NCBI RefSeq assembly: GCF_004358185.1 | Contig: NZ_SMUV01000070.1 | Location: forward strand, 124,001 to 188,000 | Reading direction: 5' to 3' | DNA length: 64,000 nt | Origin: Antarcticimicrobium luteum | GTDB taxonomy: Bacteria; Pseudomonadota; Alphaproteobacteria; Rhodobacterales; Rhodobacteraceae | Shown: positions 26,776 to 35,444 of the stretch, piece after piece | Position numbering within the stretch: position 1 is the stretch's first letter | Layout: each line of letters starts with the position of its first letter | Position numbers and translations under genes: made by a program | Notes under the pieces: generated by a model | What the model was told of the DNA's origin: nothing | What the model saw: the letters and a program-made list of their open reading frames with translations, nothing else | The model's database searches: none

Positions 26776-28098
26776 TCAGCCGATCACCAGCCCCGGAAAC
26801 ACCGCAACCAGGCTCAGGACGATCAGCATCACGCCGACATAGGGCAGCGCGCCGGCAAAGATCGACTCCAGCGATGTGCGGCCGTCGGCGAGCGTGGAGT
26901 GCACCGTGAAGATCGAGATCCCGAACGGCGGGGTCAGCAACCCGACCTCGACCGCGATGACGGTGATGATTCCGAACTGGATCAGATCGAAGCCGAGGTC
27001 CTGAGCGATCGGCGCCGCGATCGGCACCACGATCAGGAGGATCGAACTGCTGTCCAGAATCATGCCGAGCAGCAGCACCAGGGCAACATAGACCACCAGG
27101 AACCCCACGGCGCCAAAGCCGCTGTGCTGCACGAAATTTCCGATTGCGGACGGAATGCCGGCGACCGCCAGCATCTGGCTGTAGAAGCTCGCCGCAACCA
27201 GCAGGGCCAGGATTCCGACCGAAATCGACCCGGTCTGGGTCAGCACCTGCCACCATTTGCGCAGATCGAGGCTGCGGCGCAGCAAGGCGACGACCAGCGC
27301 CGCGAAGGCGCCGACGCCGCCGGCCTCGGTCGGGGTGAAAAACCCGCTGTAGAGACCGCCCAGCACGAACAGGACCAACACGACGATCGGGGTGAGCTTG
27401 CGCAGGATCTGGGGCAGGGGCATGGCCGGGGGCAGTTCCCGCGGGGCATCCCTTTGATCGAGATGCTCGCGGGTGAACACGAAGCCCGGCGCGAATTTCG
27501 CCACCATCGTGATCCACAGCACGAACCCGCCCGCCAGCAGCATGCCGGGAACCAGACCGGCGATGAACATGCGGCCGATCGACTGCTCGGCCAGAACACC
27601 ATAGATGATCAGCAACAGGCTGGGCGGGATCAGCATTCCCAGCACCGAACTGCCGGCCACGGTGCCGGCCGAGAACGAGGGACGGTATCCGTGCCGCGTC
27701 ATCTCGGGCACCGCGACCTTGGTGAACACCGCGGCAGAGGCGATCGACACGCCGGTGACCGCGGCAAAGACGGTATTGGCCGCAACCGTGGCGATGCCCA
27801 GCCCCCCCAGCAGCCGGCGCAACAGCGCCTCTGCCACGTCGAAGGTGTCCTTGCCGACGTTCGAAATGCTGACCAGATGCCCCATCAGGACAAAAAGCGG
27901 AATGGTGGCGAACAGATAGTTCGCCACGCCGTTGTAGGCGGCGATCGACATCAGACGCATGGACAGATCGAAATTGTCCCGGATCAGCCAGACCCCGGCA
28001 AAGGCCACCGCCATCAGGGCGACGGCGATGCGCATGCCCATCAGAACCAGCACGAACAATACGCCGATCAGGATCAGACCGATGGAAATGCTGCTCAT
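26776..28098 (-). CDS. TRAP transporter large permease (DctM type)
   Basis: Inner-membrane protein of 440 residues with about twelve hydrophobic helices, the ion-coupled channel subunit of a TRAP importer. Typical stretches are GVSIASAAVFTKVAVPEM and IPPSLLLIIYGVL in the middle and LTPPFGISIF near the C-terminus. It starts one base after the small permease gene ends and is the last gene of the minus-strand operon. Its stop lies 22 bases from the stop of the convergent amidohydrolase gene. Confidence 0.92.
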   Translation of the reverse strand: MSSISIGLILIGVLFVLVLMGMRIAVALMAVAFAGVWLIRDNFDLSMRLMSIAAYNGVANYLFATIPLFVLMGHLVSISNVGKDTFDVAEALLRRLLGGLGIATVAANTVFAAVTGVSIASAAVFTKVAVPEMTRHGYRPSFSAGTVAGSSVLGMLIPPSLLLIIYGVLAEQSIGRMFIAGLVPGMLLAGGFVLWITMVAKFAPGFVFTREHLDQRDAPRELPPAMPLPQILRKLTPIVVLVLFVLGGLYSGFFTPTEAGGVGAFAALVVALLRRSLDLRKWWQVLTQTGSISVGILALLVAASFYSQMLAVAGIPSAIGNFVQHSGFGAVGFLVVYVALVLLLGMILDSSSILLIVVPIAAPIAQDLGFDLIQFGIITVIAVEVGLLTPPFGISIFTVHSTLADGRTSLESIFAGALPYVGVMLIVLSLVAVFPGLVIG

Positions 28099-28099
28099 C

Positions 28100-28645
28100 T
28101 CAGTGGCCCCTTTCGGATTTGGTCTGAACCGCGCTGTCTATGGCAACGGTGAGGAAGGCGAGGCTGGTCGCGCCGGACCCCAGAACCACCAGCAGGTGGA
28201 AGGGCAGGGTCGGCAGGGTCCAGACCCCGCGCACGCCAAAGAATTCGGACGCGGCCCAGGCCTCATGCGTATCCGGCCAGGCGGCGATGGCGACCAGGGC
28301 GAACAGCACGGCGCCAACCAGCGCAAAAACCGTGTCCAGCAGATGCACCGCCCAGCGGGCGTGCCGCCGAAGGCCGCGCACCAGAAAGTCGGCCCGGATC
28401 AGCGTTCCGTTCAGGGCCGCCGCCGGCAACATCAGAAAGACGATTGCCACCACGCTGCGGGCGGCGATTTCGGCCACGCCCATGATAGGCGTGGCCAGGA
28501 AATTGCGGCCGACAACATCGGCCACAATCAACAGCATGATCGCAAAGATCCACACGGTCCCAACCGCGGCCACAGTGTTCAGAACGACCTGAAAGCCCCG
28601 CCTCAGCGGACCTGGTCGAGGGGTGAGACCGATAGCTTTATTCAT
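28100..28645 (-). CDS. TRAP transporter small permease (DctQ type)
   Basis: A 181-residue membrane protein with four predicted helices, as in DctQ subunits, which link the binding protein to the large permease. WIFAIMLLIVADVVGRN (about 34-50) is the characteristic first-helix region. It lies between the binding-protein gene (43-base gap) and the large permease gene. Confidence 0.88.
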   Translation of the reverse strand: MNKAIGLTPRPGPLRRGFQVVLNTVAAVGTVWIFAIMLLIVADVVGRNFLATPIMGVAEIAARSVVAIVFLMLPAAALNGTLIRADFLVRGLRRHARWAVHLLDTVFALVGAVLFALVAIAAWPDTHEAWAASEFFGVRGVWTLPTLPFHLLVVLGSGATSLAFLTVAIDSAVQTKSERGH

Positions 28646-28688
28646 GCCATTTCCCGTTTGACGGAGTGGACCTGTGGGGCATCCTGCC

Positions 28689-29762
28689 TCAGACTTCGGC
28701 GGACCAGTCCCGCGCCGGGGTGATCCCGCGCGCCTTCAGCTCGCCGAAATAGGCCTTCAGCACGGTTGCGGCGGCGGGACCGTTGGCGTCGAGCCAGGGT
28801 TTGGCGACATTGGGCAGGGTTGCCGCCCATTTCTCGCGCTCGGCCTGGGCCATCTCGGTAACCTGAAGACCGGCCGCAACCATTTCCGTCATCGCGTTGG
28901 TGGACCGCTCGGTCACATAATCGCCGTGGCTGCGCGAGGTGATCCGCCCGGCCTCGCGCAGGGCGGTCTGAACCTCGGCCGGCAGGTTGTCGTGGAACCG
29001 CTTGTTCACCGCGATGCCGCCGAAATACATCGACCCGAACCCGACGCGGGTCAGATGGGGCGCAACCTCGTAGACGCGCGTCGGCTGAATGCCGCTGGCA
29101 AAGGACAGCGCGCCCTCGGACACGCCGGTCTGGATGTCGGTGTAATAGGTTGTCAGCGCGCCGTTGACGGGCGTGCATCCGGTCCCCGACAGCCAGTTGG
29201 CCGAGGTGCCCGGCGCGTTCAGGCGGCGGTTCTTGATGTCCTCGACCGAGGCGATCGGGAAGTTCGAGTAGACATCATAGCTGTCGGTCACCAGCGAGGA
29301 CAGATGCACCATGTTCTGGCTGGTCCAGCCTTCGCGCAGTTCCGGCAGCTCGTCGGTCAGTTTGTCGAAGATGTCGATGACGACATTGTGGTCCGGGTTG
29401 GCGAAGGGGGTGAAATAGGTGACGTTCTGCAGCGGCATGGCGGAGCCTTCCCAGACCGTGCCGACCATGCCGATATCGACGATCCCGTCGCGTACGGCGG
29501 TGCGTGTATCCTTGAACTTGTAAAGCGTGCCGCCATAGTTCTCGGTCCAGTTCACCGCATAGGCGCCGCCGGCATCCGCCAGCAGGCGCTCCAACGCGGG
29601 CTGCAGGGCGTTCTGCATCGCATAGACCCAGATGTTGTTGGTCGGATGGCTGGAACCGATCTGGATGTTGATGGTTTCCGCCGCGATCAGGCGGGTGTTC
29701 AGAAACGGAGCCGCAAGCGCGGCCGAAGATGCGGCCAAAAAGGCCCGGCGTGATGATTTCAT
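28689..29762 (-). CDS. TRAP transporter periplasmic binding protein (DctP type)
   Basis: A 357-residue solute-binding protein. The N-terminus SSRRAFLAA followed by a hydrophobic run looks like a twin-arginine signal, which several TRAP binding proteins use. Most family members bind a carboxylate through a conserved arginine; NRRLNAPGT (about 179-187) includes the usual region for it. The ligand is therefore likely a carboxylic acid, possibly the substrate or an intermediate of the molybdenum hydroxylase encoded upstream in the same operon. The gene is 59 bases downstream of the CoxG-like gene. Confidence 0.88.
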   Translation of the reverse strand: MKSSRRAFLAASSAALAAPFLNTRLIAAETINIQIGSSHPTNNIWVYAMQNALQPALERLLADAGGAYAVNWTENYGGTLYKFKDTRTAVRDGIVDIGMVGTVWEGSAMPLQNVTYFTPFANPDHNVVIDIFDKLTDELPELREGWTSQNMVHLSSLVTDSYDVYSNFPIASVEDIKNRRLNAPGTSANWLSGTGCTPVNGALTTYYTDIQTGVSEGALSFASGIQPTRVYEVAPHLTRVGFGSMYFGGIAVNKRFHDNLPAEVQTALREAGRITSRSHGDYVTERSTNAMTEMVAAGLQVTEMAQAEREKWAATLPNVAKPWLDANGPAAATVLKAYFGELKARGITPARDWSAEV

Positions 29763-29821
29763 GGTTTCCTCCCTTAGAAATCCCGCGTCCTGCGCGGACA
29801 GTTTTTGATGTGAAGTTCCGC

Positions 29822-30283
29822 TCAGGCTGCCGGTGCGTTTTCCTCATGGGTCAGAGCGGTGTTGAAATTGGCGAAGAATTCGCCGGTCAGTTTCTGAGCC
29901 GTGGCCTTGATCAGCCGGTTTCCCAGGGCGGCCAGCTTGCCGCCCACGGCCACGTCGGCGGTATAGTCCAGCACGGTCTGCGGGCCCTCGGGCGTCAGCG
30001 TCACGCGGGCCGCCCCCTTGGCGAAACCGGCGATCCCGCCCGATCCCTTTCCCGACAGGGTGCAGGACCGCCCGGGATCAATATCGCTCAGCTCCACATC
30101 GCCCTTGAAACGCGCGGACACCGGTCCGATCTTCAGCTTCACCATGGCGGAAAAGCTTGTCTCGCTCGTTTGTTCGAGGGTTTCGCAGCCGGGGATCGCC
30201 TGCGCCAGAACATCGCGGTCGAACAGGGCCGCCCAGACCTGATCAGGTGCGGCCGCAAGGGTTTGACTGCCTTCGAGTTCCAT
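29822..30283 (-). CDS. CoxG-like SRPBCC-domain protein
   Basis: A 153-residue START/SRPBCC-fold protein of the CoxG family (carbon monoxide dehydrogenase subunit G), with PDQVWAALFDRDVLAQAIPG near the N-terminus. CoxG proteins accompany many molybdenum hydroxylases and may recruit them to the membrane or carry quinone-like lipids. The ATG at 30283 is preferred, preceded by AGGGA; ten more in-frame codons upstream lack a ribosome site. It follows the large subunit by 26 bases. Confidence 0.87.
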   Translation of the reverse strand: MELEGSQTLAAAPDQVWAALFDRDVLAQAIPGCETLEQTSETSFSAMVKLKIGPVSARFKGDVELSDIDPGRSCTLSGKGSGGIAGFAKGAARVTLTPEGPQTVLDYTADVAVGGKLAALGNRLIKATAQKLTGEFFANFNTALTHEENAPAA

Positions 30284-30309
30284 GGTCCCTGTCCTTTCGT
30301 CAGCGCGCG

Positions 30310-32664
30310 TCACACATGACCGAGGGCGGTCAGGATGCGCAGCGGCGTCATCGGCGTCTGAGAAATTCGCGCGCCCAGCGGGCGCAATGCATCGTTCACG
30401 GCGTTCATGGCGGCGGCGCCGGCGGCGGCGGTGCCGGCCTCGCCCACCCCTTTGGCCCCCAGGATCGTATCCAGTGTCGGGGTTTCGACATGGGCGATCT
30501 CGATATCGGGCATCTCGCCGGCCATCGGCACCAGGTAATCCGCCAATGAGGCGTTGGTCATCTGCCCCATGTCGTCATAGAGGCATTCTTCGAAGAACGC
30601 CGGGCCCAGACCCTGAACCACGCCGCCGCGGATCTGCTCGTCGACCAGCAGCGGGTTGATGATGCGTCCGCAATCCTCGACGACCCAGTGTTTCAACAGC
30701 CGGGTCACGCCGGTCTCGATGTCGACCTCCACATGGCTGGCCTGAATGCCGTTGGTGAAGTCGAAGGGGTAGCCCGTGGGCGCGAAATGCTGCACGGCGG
30801 ACAGCGAGTTGTCGCAGCCCTCGGGCAATGTGTCCGGCCGATAGGTCGCGATGCGCCCGATCTCGGCCAGGGTGATCCGTTCCCTGCCGGTGCCGCTGTC
30901 GATCACGGCGCCCCCGGCAAGGGCCAGCGTGGCCGGATCCGCCTGCAGGACCGCGCCGGCGATGGCCAGGATCTGCGCCTGCAACCTGCGCCCGGCCCGC
31001 AGCGCGGTCTCGCCGCCGATGCCGGCGCCGCGACAGGCCCAGGTGGCGCCGCCGCTCGGGGTCGTGTCGGTATCTCCGGTGGTCACCTTCACCTGATCGG
31101 GGGTGACGCCCAGCTGATCCGCGACGATCTGCGCGATGATGGTTTCGGTCCCCTGCCCCTGTTCGGTCACCGAGATCGCGCATTGCACATCGCCGCCCGG
31201 CGTCAGCCGCACCACCGCACCGTCCTGCGCGGAAATCCGCGCCCCGCCGACGCCGTAGAAGGCCGCGCCGGGATTGGTGATTTCGACGAACGGGGCAATG
31301 CCGATGCCGCGATAGATCCCCTGCCGGCGCAGTTCTGCCTGTTCTGAACGCAGGGTATCGTAGTCCATCAACTGGCGCAGCTTTGCCAGACTGGTCTGAT
31401 GCGACAGCTTTTCAAACTGGTACCCGGTCGCCGAGACATGCGGATAGGCGTCATCCGCCACCAGATTGCGCGCGCGGATCTCGAACGGGTCCAGATCCAG
31501 CTGCTCGGCGGCGCGATCGACCAGCGCCTCGGTGACGGCGCAGGCGATCGGGTGGCCCACGGCGCGATACTGGCTGGTCTGCACCTTGTTCTGGAAAACG
31601 ACCGACAGACGACCGCGATAGTCCGGCATCCGGTACGGCGCCCCCATCAGGCGGATCACCTGGTTGCCTTCGGCCACGCTGGTGCGGGGATAGGTCGAAA
31701 AGGCGCCGATCTGGGTCATGTCGTCGACATCCATCGCCAGAATGGTGCCCGCCGCATCCACCGCCATGCGGGCGGTGACGCGGTGATCGCGGGCATGGAT
31801 GTCGGACACGAAACTTTCCAGCCGGTCCGCCACGAACCGCACCGGGCGGCCCAGCGTCAGGCTGGCGGCCACCGTCGCCATTTCTTCGTTATAGACATGC
31901 AGCTTCATCCCGAACGAGCCGCCGACATCGGGCGCGATCACGCGCACCTTGCTTTCCGGCAGCCCGAAATGGCGGGCATAGACATCCTGAAACTGATATG
32001 GAGTCTGGGTGCCCTGATGCACGGTCAGCTGGCCGGTCGAGGGATCGAAATCCGCGATGACGGCGCGTGGCTCCAGCGTGACGGCGGTGTGGCGCCCGAA
32101 GGTAAAGCTTTCCTCGACCACATGCGCCGCGCTTGCAAACGCATCGTCCAGCCCGGGCGTCTCCAGCACCGTTCGGAAACACAGGTTGCTGTCGATTCCC
32201 TCTGACGCAGGAGCGGCCCCATCGAGCAGCGCCGCGTCACCGTCCACGACCGCCTCTTCCTCTTCGATGTCCAGCAGGACCAGTTCGCACGCGTCCTCGG
32301 CCTCGGCCCGGCTGTGCGCGAGGATCATCGTCACAGGATGGCCGGCCCAGAGCACCGCGCCCTCGGCAAGGATGTTCTGCGGGGCGCTTTTCATGCCCGC
32401 GAAATGCTCCAGCGTGCCGGTCCAAGGCGCGCATGTCTTGTTCAGGGTTTCGGCGGTGAACACCCGAACCACGCCGGGCGCGGCGGCGGCGTCGGACACA
32501 TCCAGCTCGGCGATCCTGCCCCGGGCCATCGGACTGCGGACAAAGGCCGCGTGCAGCATGCGCGGCAGGGCCAGATCGGTCACGAACCGCCCCCGCCCCG
32601 CCAGGTGGCGCAGGGCGTTCCCGCGGCGGTGCGCCTGTCCGATGTGTTCGTTTCCGGCCGTCAT
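30310..32664 (-). CDS. Molybdenum hydroxylase large subunit (CoxL/XDH-like)
   Basis: Molybdopterin-binding catalytic subunit of 784 residues. Mo-cofactor contacts include VGGSFGMK (248-254), and the base-catalyst glutamate lies in GVGEAGTA (E742). The active-site loop reads QYRAVGHP (365-372). True CO dehydrogenases have AYxCSFR there, and most form II proteins AYRGAGR. It is therefore not a CO dehydrogenase and probably hydroxylates an unidentified heterocycle or aldehyde. It overlaps the small-subunit gene by 4 bases; no CoxD/E/F-type maturation genes are present. Confidence 0.9.
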   Translation of the reverse strand: MTAGNEHIGQAHRRGNALRHLAGRGRFVTDLALPRMLHAAFVRSPMARGRIAELDVSDAAAAPGVVRVFTAETLNKTCAPWTGTLEHFAGMKSAPQNILAEGAVLWAGHPVTMILAHSRAEAEDACELVLLDIEEEEAVVDGDAALLDGAAPASEGIDSNLCFRTVLETPGLDDAFASAAHVVEESFTFGRHTAVTLEPRAVIADFDPSTGQLTVHQGTQTPYQFQDVYARHFGLPESKVRVIAPDVGGSFGMKLHVYNEEMATVAASLTLGRPVRFVADRLESFVSDIHARDHRVTARMAVDAAGTILAMDVDDMTQIGAFSTYPRTSVAEGNQVIRLMGAPYRMPDYRGRLSVVFQNKVQTSQYRAVGHPIACAVTEALVDRAAEQLDLDPFEIRARNLVADDAYPHVSATGYQFEKLSHQTSLAKLRQLMDYDTLRSEQAELRRQGIYRGIGIAPFVEITNPGAAFYGVGGARISAQDGAVVRLTPGGDVQCAISVTEQGQGTETIIAQIVADQLGVTPDQVKVTTGDTDTTPSGGATWACRGAGIGGETALRAGRRLQAQILAIAGAVLQADPATLALAGGAVIDSGTGRERITLAEIGRIATYRPDTLPEGCDNSLSAVQHFAPTGYPFDFTNGIQASHVEVDIETGVTRLLKHWVVEDCGRIINPLLVDEQIRGGVVQGLGPAFFEECLYDDMGQMTNASLADYLVPMAGEMPDIEIAHVETPTLDTILGAKGVGEAGTAAAGAAAMNAVNDALRPLGARISQTPMTPLRILTALGHV

Positions 32665-33149
32665 TCCACCGTCTCCCCGATGCCCGCGCGACGATCGGCC
32701 GTGGCCGCGATCGCGTCGACGATCGCCTCATAACCGGTGCAGCGACAGTAATTTCCGGACAGCGCATCGCGGATCTCGGCGCGCGACGGTCTGGGATTGT
32801 CCGACAGCAGGGCCTGGGCCGACATCACCATGCCATTGGTGCAAAATCCGCATTGCAGCGCGTTGCGATCATGGAACTGCGCTTGCAGATCGCTCACATG
32901 GCCGCTTTCATTCAATCCCTCGATTGTCTCGACCTTCTGCCCGTCGGCCTGCACGGCCAGCACCAGACAGGCGTGGACCGGCGCGCCGTCCAGCATCACG
33001 AGGCAGGCACCACAGGACCCCATTTCACAGCCCAGATGGGTGCCGGTCAGCCGCAGCCTGTCGCGCAGAAGGTCCGCCAGGCTGGTGCGCGGTTCGACGG
33101 TTTCGCGCACCGTCTCGCCATTCACGGTCAATGCGATCTCGATGTTCAT
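32661..33149 (-). CDS. Molybdenum hydroxylase small (2Fe-2S) subunit
   Basis: A 162-residue electron-transfer subunit carrying two [2Fe-2S] clusters. The plant-ferredoxin-type cluster ligands are C41, C46, C49 and C61; the second cluster uses C100, C103, C135 and C137 in CGFCTNG and CRCTGYE. All eight cysteines are intact. It passes electrons from the molybdenum site to the FAD subunit. Both ends overlap their neighbours by 4 bases (ATGA), so the three subunits are translationally coupled. Confidence 0.95.
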   Translation of the reverse strand: MNIEIALTVNGETVRETVEPRTSLADLLRDRLRLTGTHLGCEMGSCGACLVMLDGAPVHACLVLAVQADGQKVETIEGLNESGHVSDLQAQFHDRNALQCGFCTNGMVMSAQALLSDNPRPSRAEIRDALSGNYCRCTGYEAIVDAIAATADRRAGIGETVE

Positions 33150-34006
33150 GCAGCGGTCTCCAGTTTTGCCAGAACCCGGCCCAGCAGGACGCGCGCGAGA
33201 TGCAGGCGCATGCTGGCGGGAAACTGCGGATCGTCCGGCGGGTCGAGGTCGTCCGCCAGCGCCGCCTGAGCCGCTGCAATCGCGGGTGCGTCCAATGCCC
33301 GCCCGGTCAGGGCCACCTGTGCCGAGGCCGCCCGTACCGGCCGGTTGCCGACCGAGAACATCGCGATACTGACATCCTGCAAACCCTCGCCCGCGGATAC
33401 CGCCTGGACCGCCGCGCCGACCATCGCATAGTCGCCGCGCCGGCGGGCGATCTCGTCAAACGCGACCATCTGCCCGGCCACCGCGCAGGGAACATGGATC
33501 GCCTGCAGGACCTCTCCCGGTTCGATCGCGGTTTCGTATATGTCCACAAAGAAGTCGTCGGCGGGCACCCGGCGGATACCCTGCGCCGAGGCGATCTCGA
33601 GCTCGGCGCGCATGGCGAGGGCGGCGGCGGGAAACTCCGATGCCGGATCCGCATGCGCCAGGCTGCCGCCAAGGGTGCCGCGATTGCGGATGGCCGGATG
33701 GGCCACGAAGGGGGCGGCCGCCGCGAACAGCGGGGCATGGGTCGCGATCAGCGGATCGGTCATCGCCTGGGCATGCCGGGTCATCGCGCCGATCCGCAGC
33801 CAGCCGTCGCGCAGGTCTATTCCGGACAGCGCCTCGATGGCCGAAAGGTCGATCATCAGCGCCGGTGCCTGCAGACGCAACGCCAGGGACGGCACCACAC
33901 TGTGCCCGCCCGACACAAAAACCGCGTCACCATCGGCCTCTGCATAGGCGGTCATCGCATCCGCGACGCTCCCTGCCCGGACATAGTCAAACTTCGGTGA
34001 CTTCAT
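33146..34006 (-). CDS. Molybdenum hydroxylase medium (FAD-binding) subunit
   Basis: A 286-residue FAD subunit of the CoxM type. FAD contacts are SGGHSVVPSL (about 32-41) and TLGGSLAHADP (about 106-116). The start at 34006 is chosen because a G-rich ribosome site lies immediately upstream and MKSPKFDY is the family-like beginning; the frame extends 14 codons further into the operator region. First gene of the operon medium, small, large, CoxG, TRAP, divergent from the TetR gene. Confidence 0.92.
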   Translation of the reverse strand: MKSPKFDYVRAGSVADAMTAYAEADGDAVFVSGGHSVVPSLALRLQAPALMIDLSAIEALSGIDLRDGWLRIGAMTRHAQAMTDPLIATHAPLFAAAAPFVAHPAIRNRGTLGGSLAHADPASEFPAAALAMRAELEIASAQGIRRVPADDFFVDIYETAIEPGEVLQAIHVPCAVAGQMVAFDEIARRRGDYAMVGAAVQAVSAGEGLQDVSIAMFSVGNRPVRAASAQVALTGRALDAPAIAAAQAALADDLDPPDDPQFPASMRLHLARVLLGRVLAKLETAA

Positions 34007-34041
34007 CTTCCCCCCCCAGATCCGGCTCCCCGCCGGATTTG

Positions 34042-34055
34042 TAACCATCTGGTCA
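34042..34055. promoter_or_regulatory. TetR operator, copy 1
   Basis: TAACCA-TC-TGGTCA is a palindrome with one mismatch, 36 bases before the start of the FAD-subunit gene. It is nearly identical to copy 2 at 34097-34110, and the centres are 55 bases apart. Control of the hydroxylase operon by the divergent TetR protein is the simplest reading. Confidence 0.6.
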
Positions 34056-34096
34056 TTTTTATTAGACAGCCTCCGAGACTTCCGTCAAGAACAAAG

Positions 34097-34110
34097 TGAC
34101 CACTTGGTCA
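34097..34110. promoter_or_regulatory. TetR operator, copy 2
   Basis: TGACCA-CT-TGGTCA is a perfect 6+6 palindrome, 47 bases before the TetR start codon. It probably gives autoregulation of the regulator. With copy 1 it covers both divergent promoters in the 151-base intergenic region. Confidence 0.62.
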
Positions 34111-34157
34111 TTTCTTCGGTTCGGTCTATTCTGGCACGAACAAGAAGCGAGAGGCCG

Positions 34158-34814
34158 ATGGCAGGATCAGAACACGTCCAGAGCGATATGGCGCCGCGCC
34201 GCAAGAACATGCGCCGCGAGGACCGGGAAAAATTGATCGTCTCCGAAGCGGTCCGGTTCTTTGCCGAATGCGGTTTCGAAGGGCAGACCCGGGAGCTGGC
34301 AAAGCGCATGGGCATTTCCCATGCGGTGATTTACCGGCATTTCGAGAGCAAGGACGCGCTGATCGAAAGGGTCTATGATCAGGTCTATGTGAAACGCTGG
34401 AACCCCGAGTGGGAACCTTTGGTGCTGGACCGCAGCCGCAGTCTGAAGGCGCGGCTGACGCAGTTCTATATCGAGTATGCGGGGCGTGTATTCGACTATG
34501 ACTGGGTCAGGATCTTTGTGTCCTCGGGGCTGAAATCCTATGGTTTGACGGAACGCTATCTGGACATCATCCGAACCAAGATCATTCAGCCGGCGGCGTT
34601 GGAGCTGCGCTTCGAAATCGATCCGGACGCGGTGCCTTGCCCGCCCAGCGAAGAAGAGCAGGAGCTGTTCTGGGGACTGCACGGGGCGGTTTTCTACATC
34701 GCGATCCGCAAATACGTCTACGGCGAACCCGTTGAGATCAATATCGAGACAGCGGTTCGCAACACCGTGACCACCTTTTTCAATGGGATCGAAAACGCGG
34801 CCCCGAACAGATGA
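34158..34814 (+). CDS. TetR-family transcriptional regulator
   Basis: A 218-residue regulator with the N-terminal TetR helix-turn-helix (TRELAKRMGISHAVIYRHF, about 45-63) and a helical ligand-binding domain. The start at 34158 has GCGAGAGG upstream; the open frame before it runs through the operator and is not used. It is divergent from the molybdenum-hydroxylase/TRAP operon with two matching operators between them, so it almost certainly controls that operon. Its ligand is presumably the substrate of the pathway. Confidence 0.9.
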   Translation: MAGSEHVQSDMAPRRKNMRREDREKLIVSEAVRFFAECGFEGQTRELAKRMGISHAVIYRHFESKDALIERVYDQVYVKRWNPEWEPLVLDRSRSLKARLTQFYIEYAGRVFDYDWVRIFVSSGLKSYGLTERYLDIIRTKIIQPAALELRFEIDPDAVPCPPSEEEQELFWGLHGAVFYIAIRKYVYGEPVEINIETAVRNTVTTFFNGIENAAPNR

Positions 34815-35149
34815 TCCGTCGCCCGCTCGGTTTGGGGGGCGACTGAGCCGCCGAGACAGGGGGCGGCCGTAGAGGATACCGCCATCAGACGGCGCCGGCC
34901 CCTCTCGATACGGCCAGGAAATGACCCTGTCTTGAACCCTGTATCGTCTGCGGCGATGGCTGCCGGTATTGGCTGGGCCAGCGGCAGGCGGATCGAGAAT
35001 TCCGTCCGGAGCCGGTTCCGCCACAGTAATCGCGGCCACGGCTGCGCAGGCTGGCCGCCCGGAACTGCGTCAGGGTGCGGGGCTAGGCGGAAACAGCCGG
35101 ATGACGCCGGAAAATATCCCGAAAAATCTTGGAAATTGGTGGGGGATTT
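34815..35149. other. Intergenic region between tetR and tRNA-Leu, no gene seen
   Basis: About 335 bases with no supported coding frame. It begins with a possible stem (GTCGCCC at 34818-34824 with GGGCGAC at 34837-34843) just after the TetR stop, but no T run follows. The rest holds nothing I recognise. This is the boundary between the catabolic island and housekeeping genes. Confidence 0.55.
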
Positions 35150-35235
35150 TGGTGCCCAGGAGAGGACTCGAACCTCCACGTCCATAAGGACACTAGCACC
35201 TGAAGCTAGCGCGTCTACCATTCCGCCACCTGGGC
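35150..35235 (-). tRNA. tRNA-Leu (anticodon CAG)
   Basis: On the minus strand the sequence folds as a class II tRNA. The acceptor GCCCAGG pairs with CCTGGGC, the anticodon stem CTAGC/GCTAG holds the loop TTCAGGT, there is a long variable arm, and the T arm carries GGTTCGAGTCC. The 3-prime CCA is encoded. Anticodon CAG reads CUG, the dominant leucine codon in this GC-rich genome. Confidence 0.95.
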
Positions 35236-35444
35236 AGGTGTCGTGAGCCGGGTCTCTAAGCCCCTTGGCGGGGGGTGTCAAACGGATTTTCCTTGCGGAT
35301 CGCGCTTTTGTTCAAATTTTTCGCGGCGCCTTGGAAAACCCTTGGTTCCGTCGCGCGGGCACAACGGTTTCGGTGCTTTTCCGCCTTGTTCCGAAGGGGC
35401 CATGGCGGTAGATCGGAACCGAACCGATGAGCAGGAGCGTTGCC

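Noticed and set aside
30310..33149. Calling the molybdenum hydroxylase a CO dehydrogenase
   Set aside because: The active-site loop lacks AYxCSFR, so CO oxidation is not supported.
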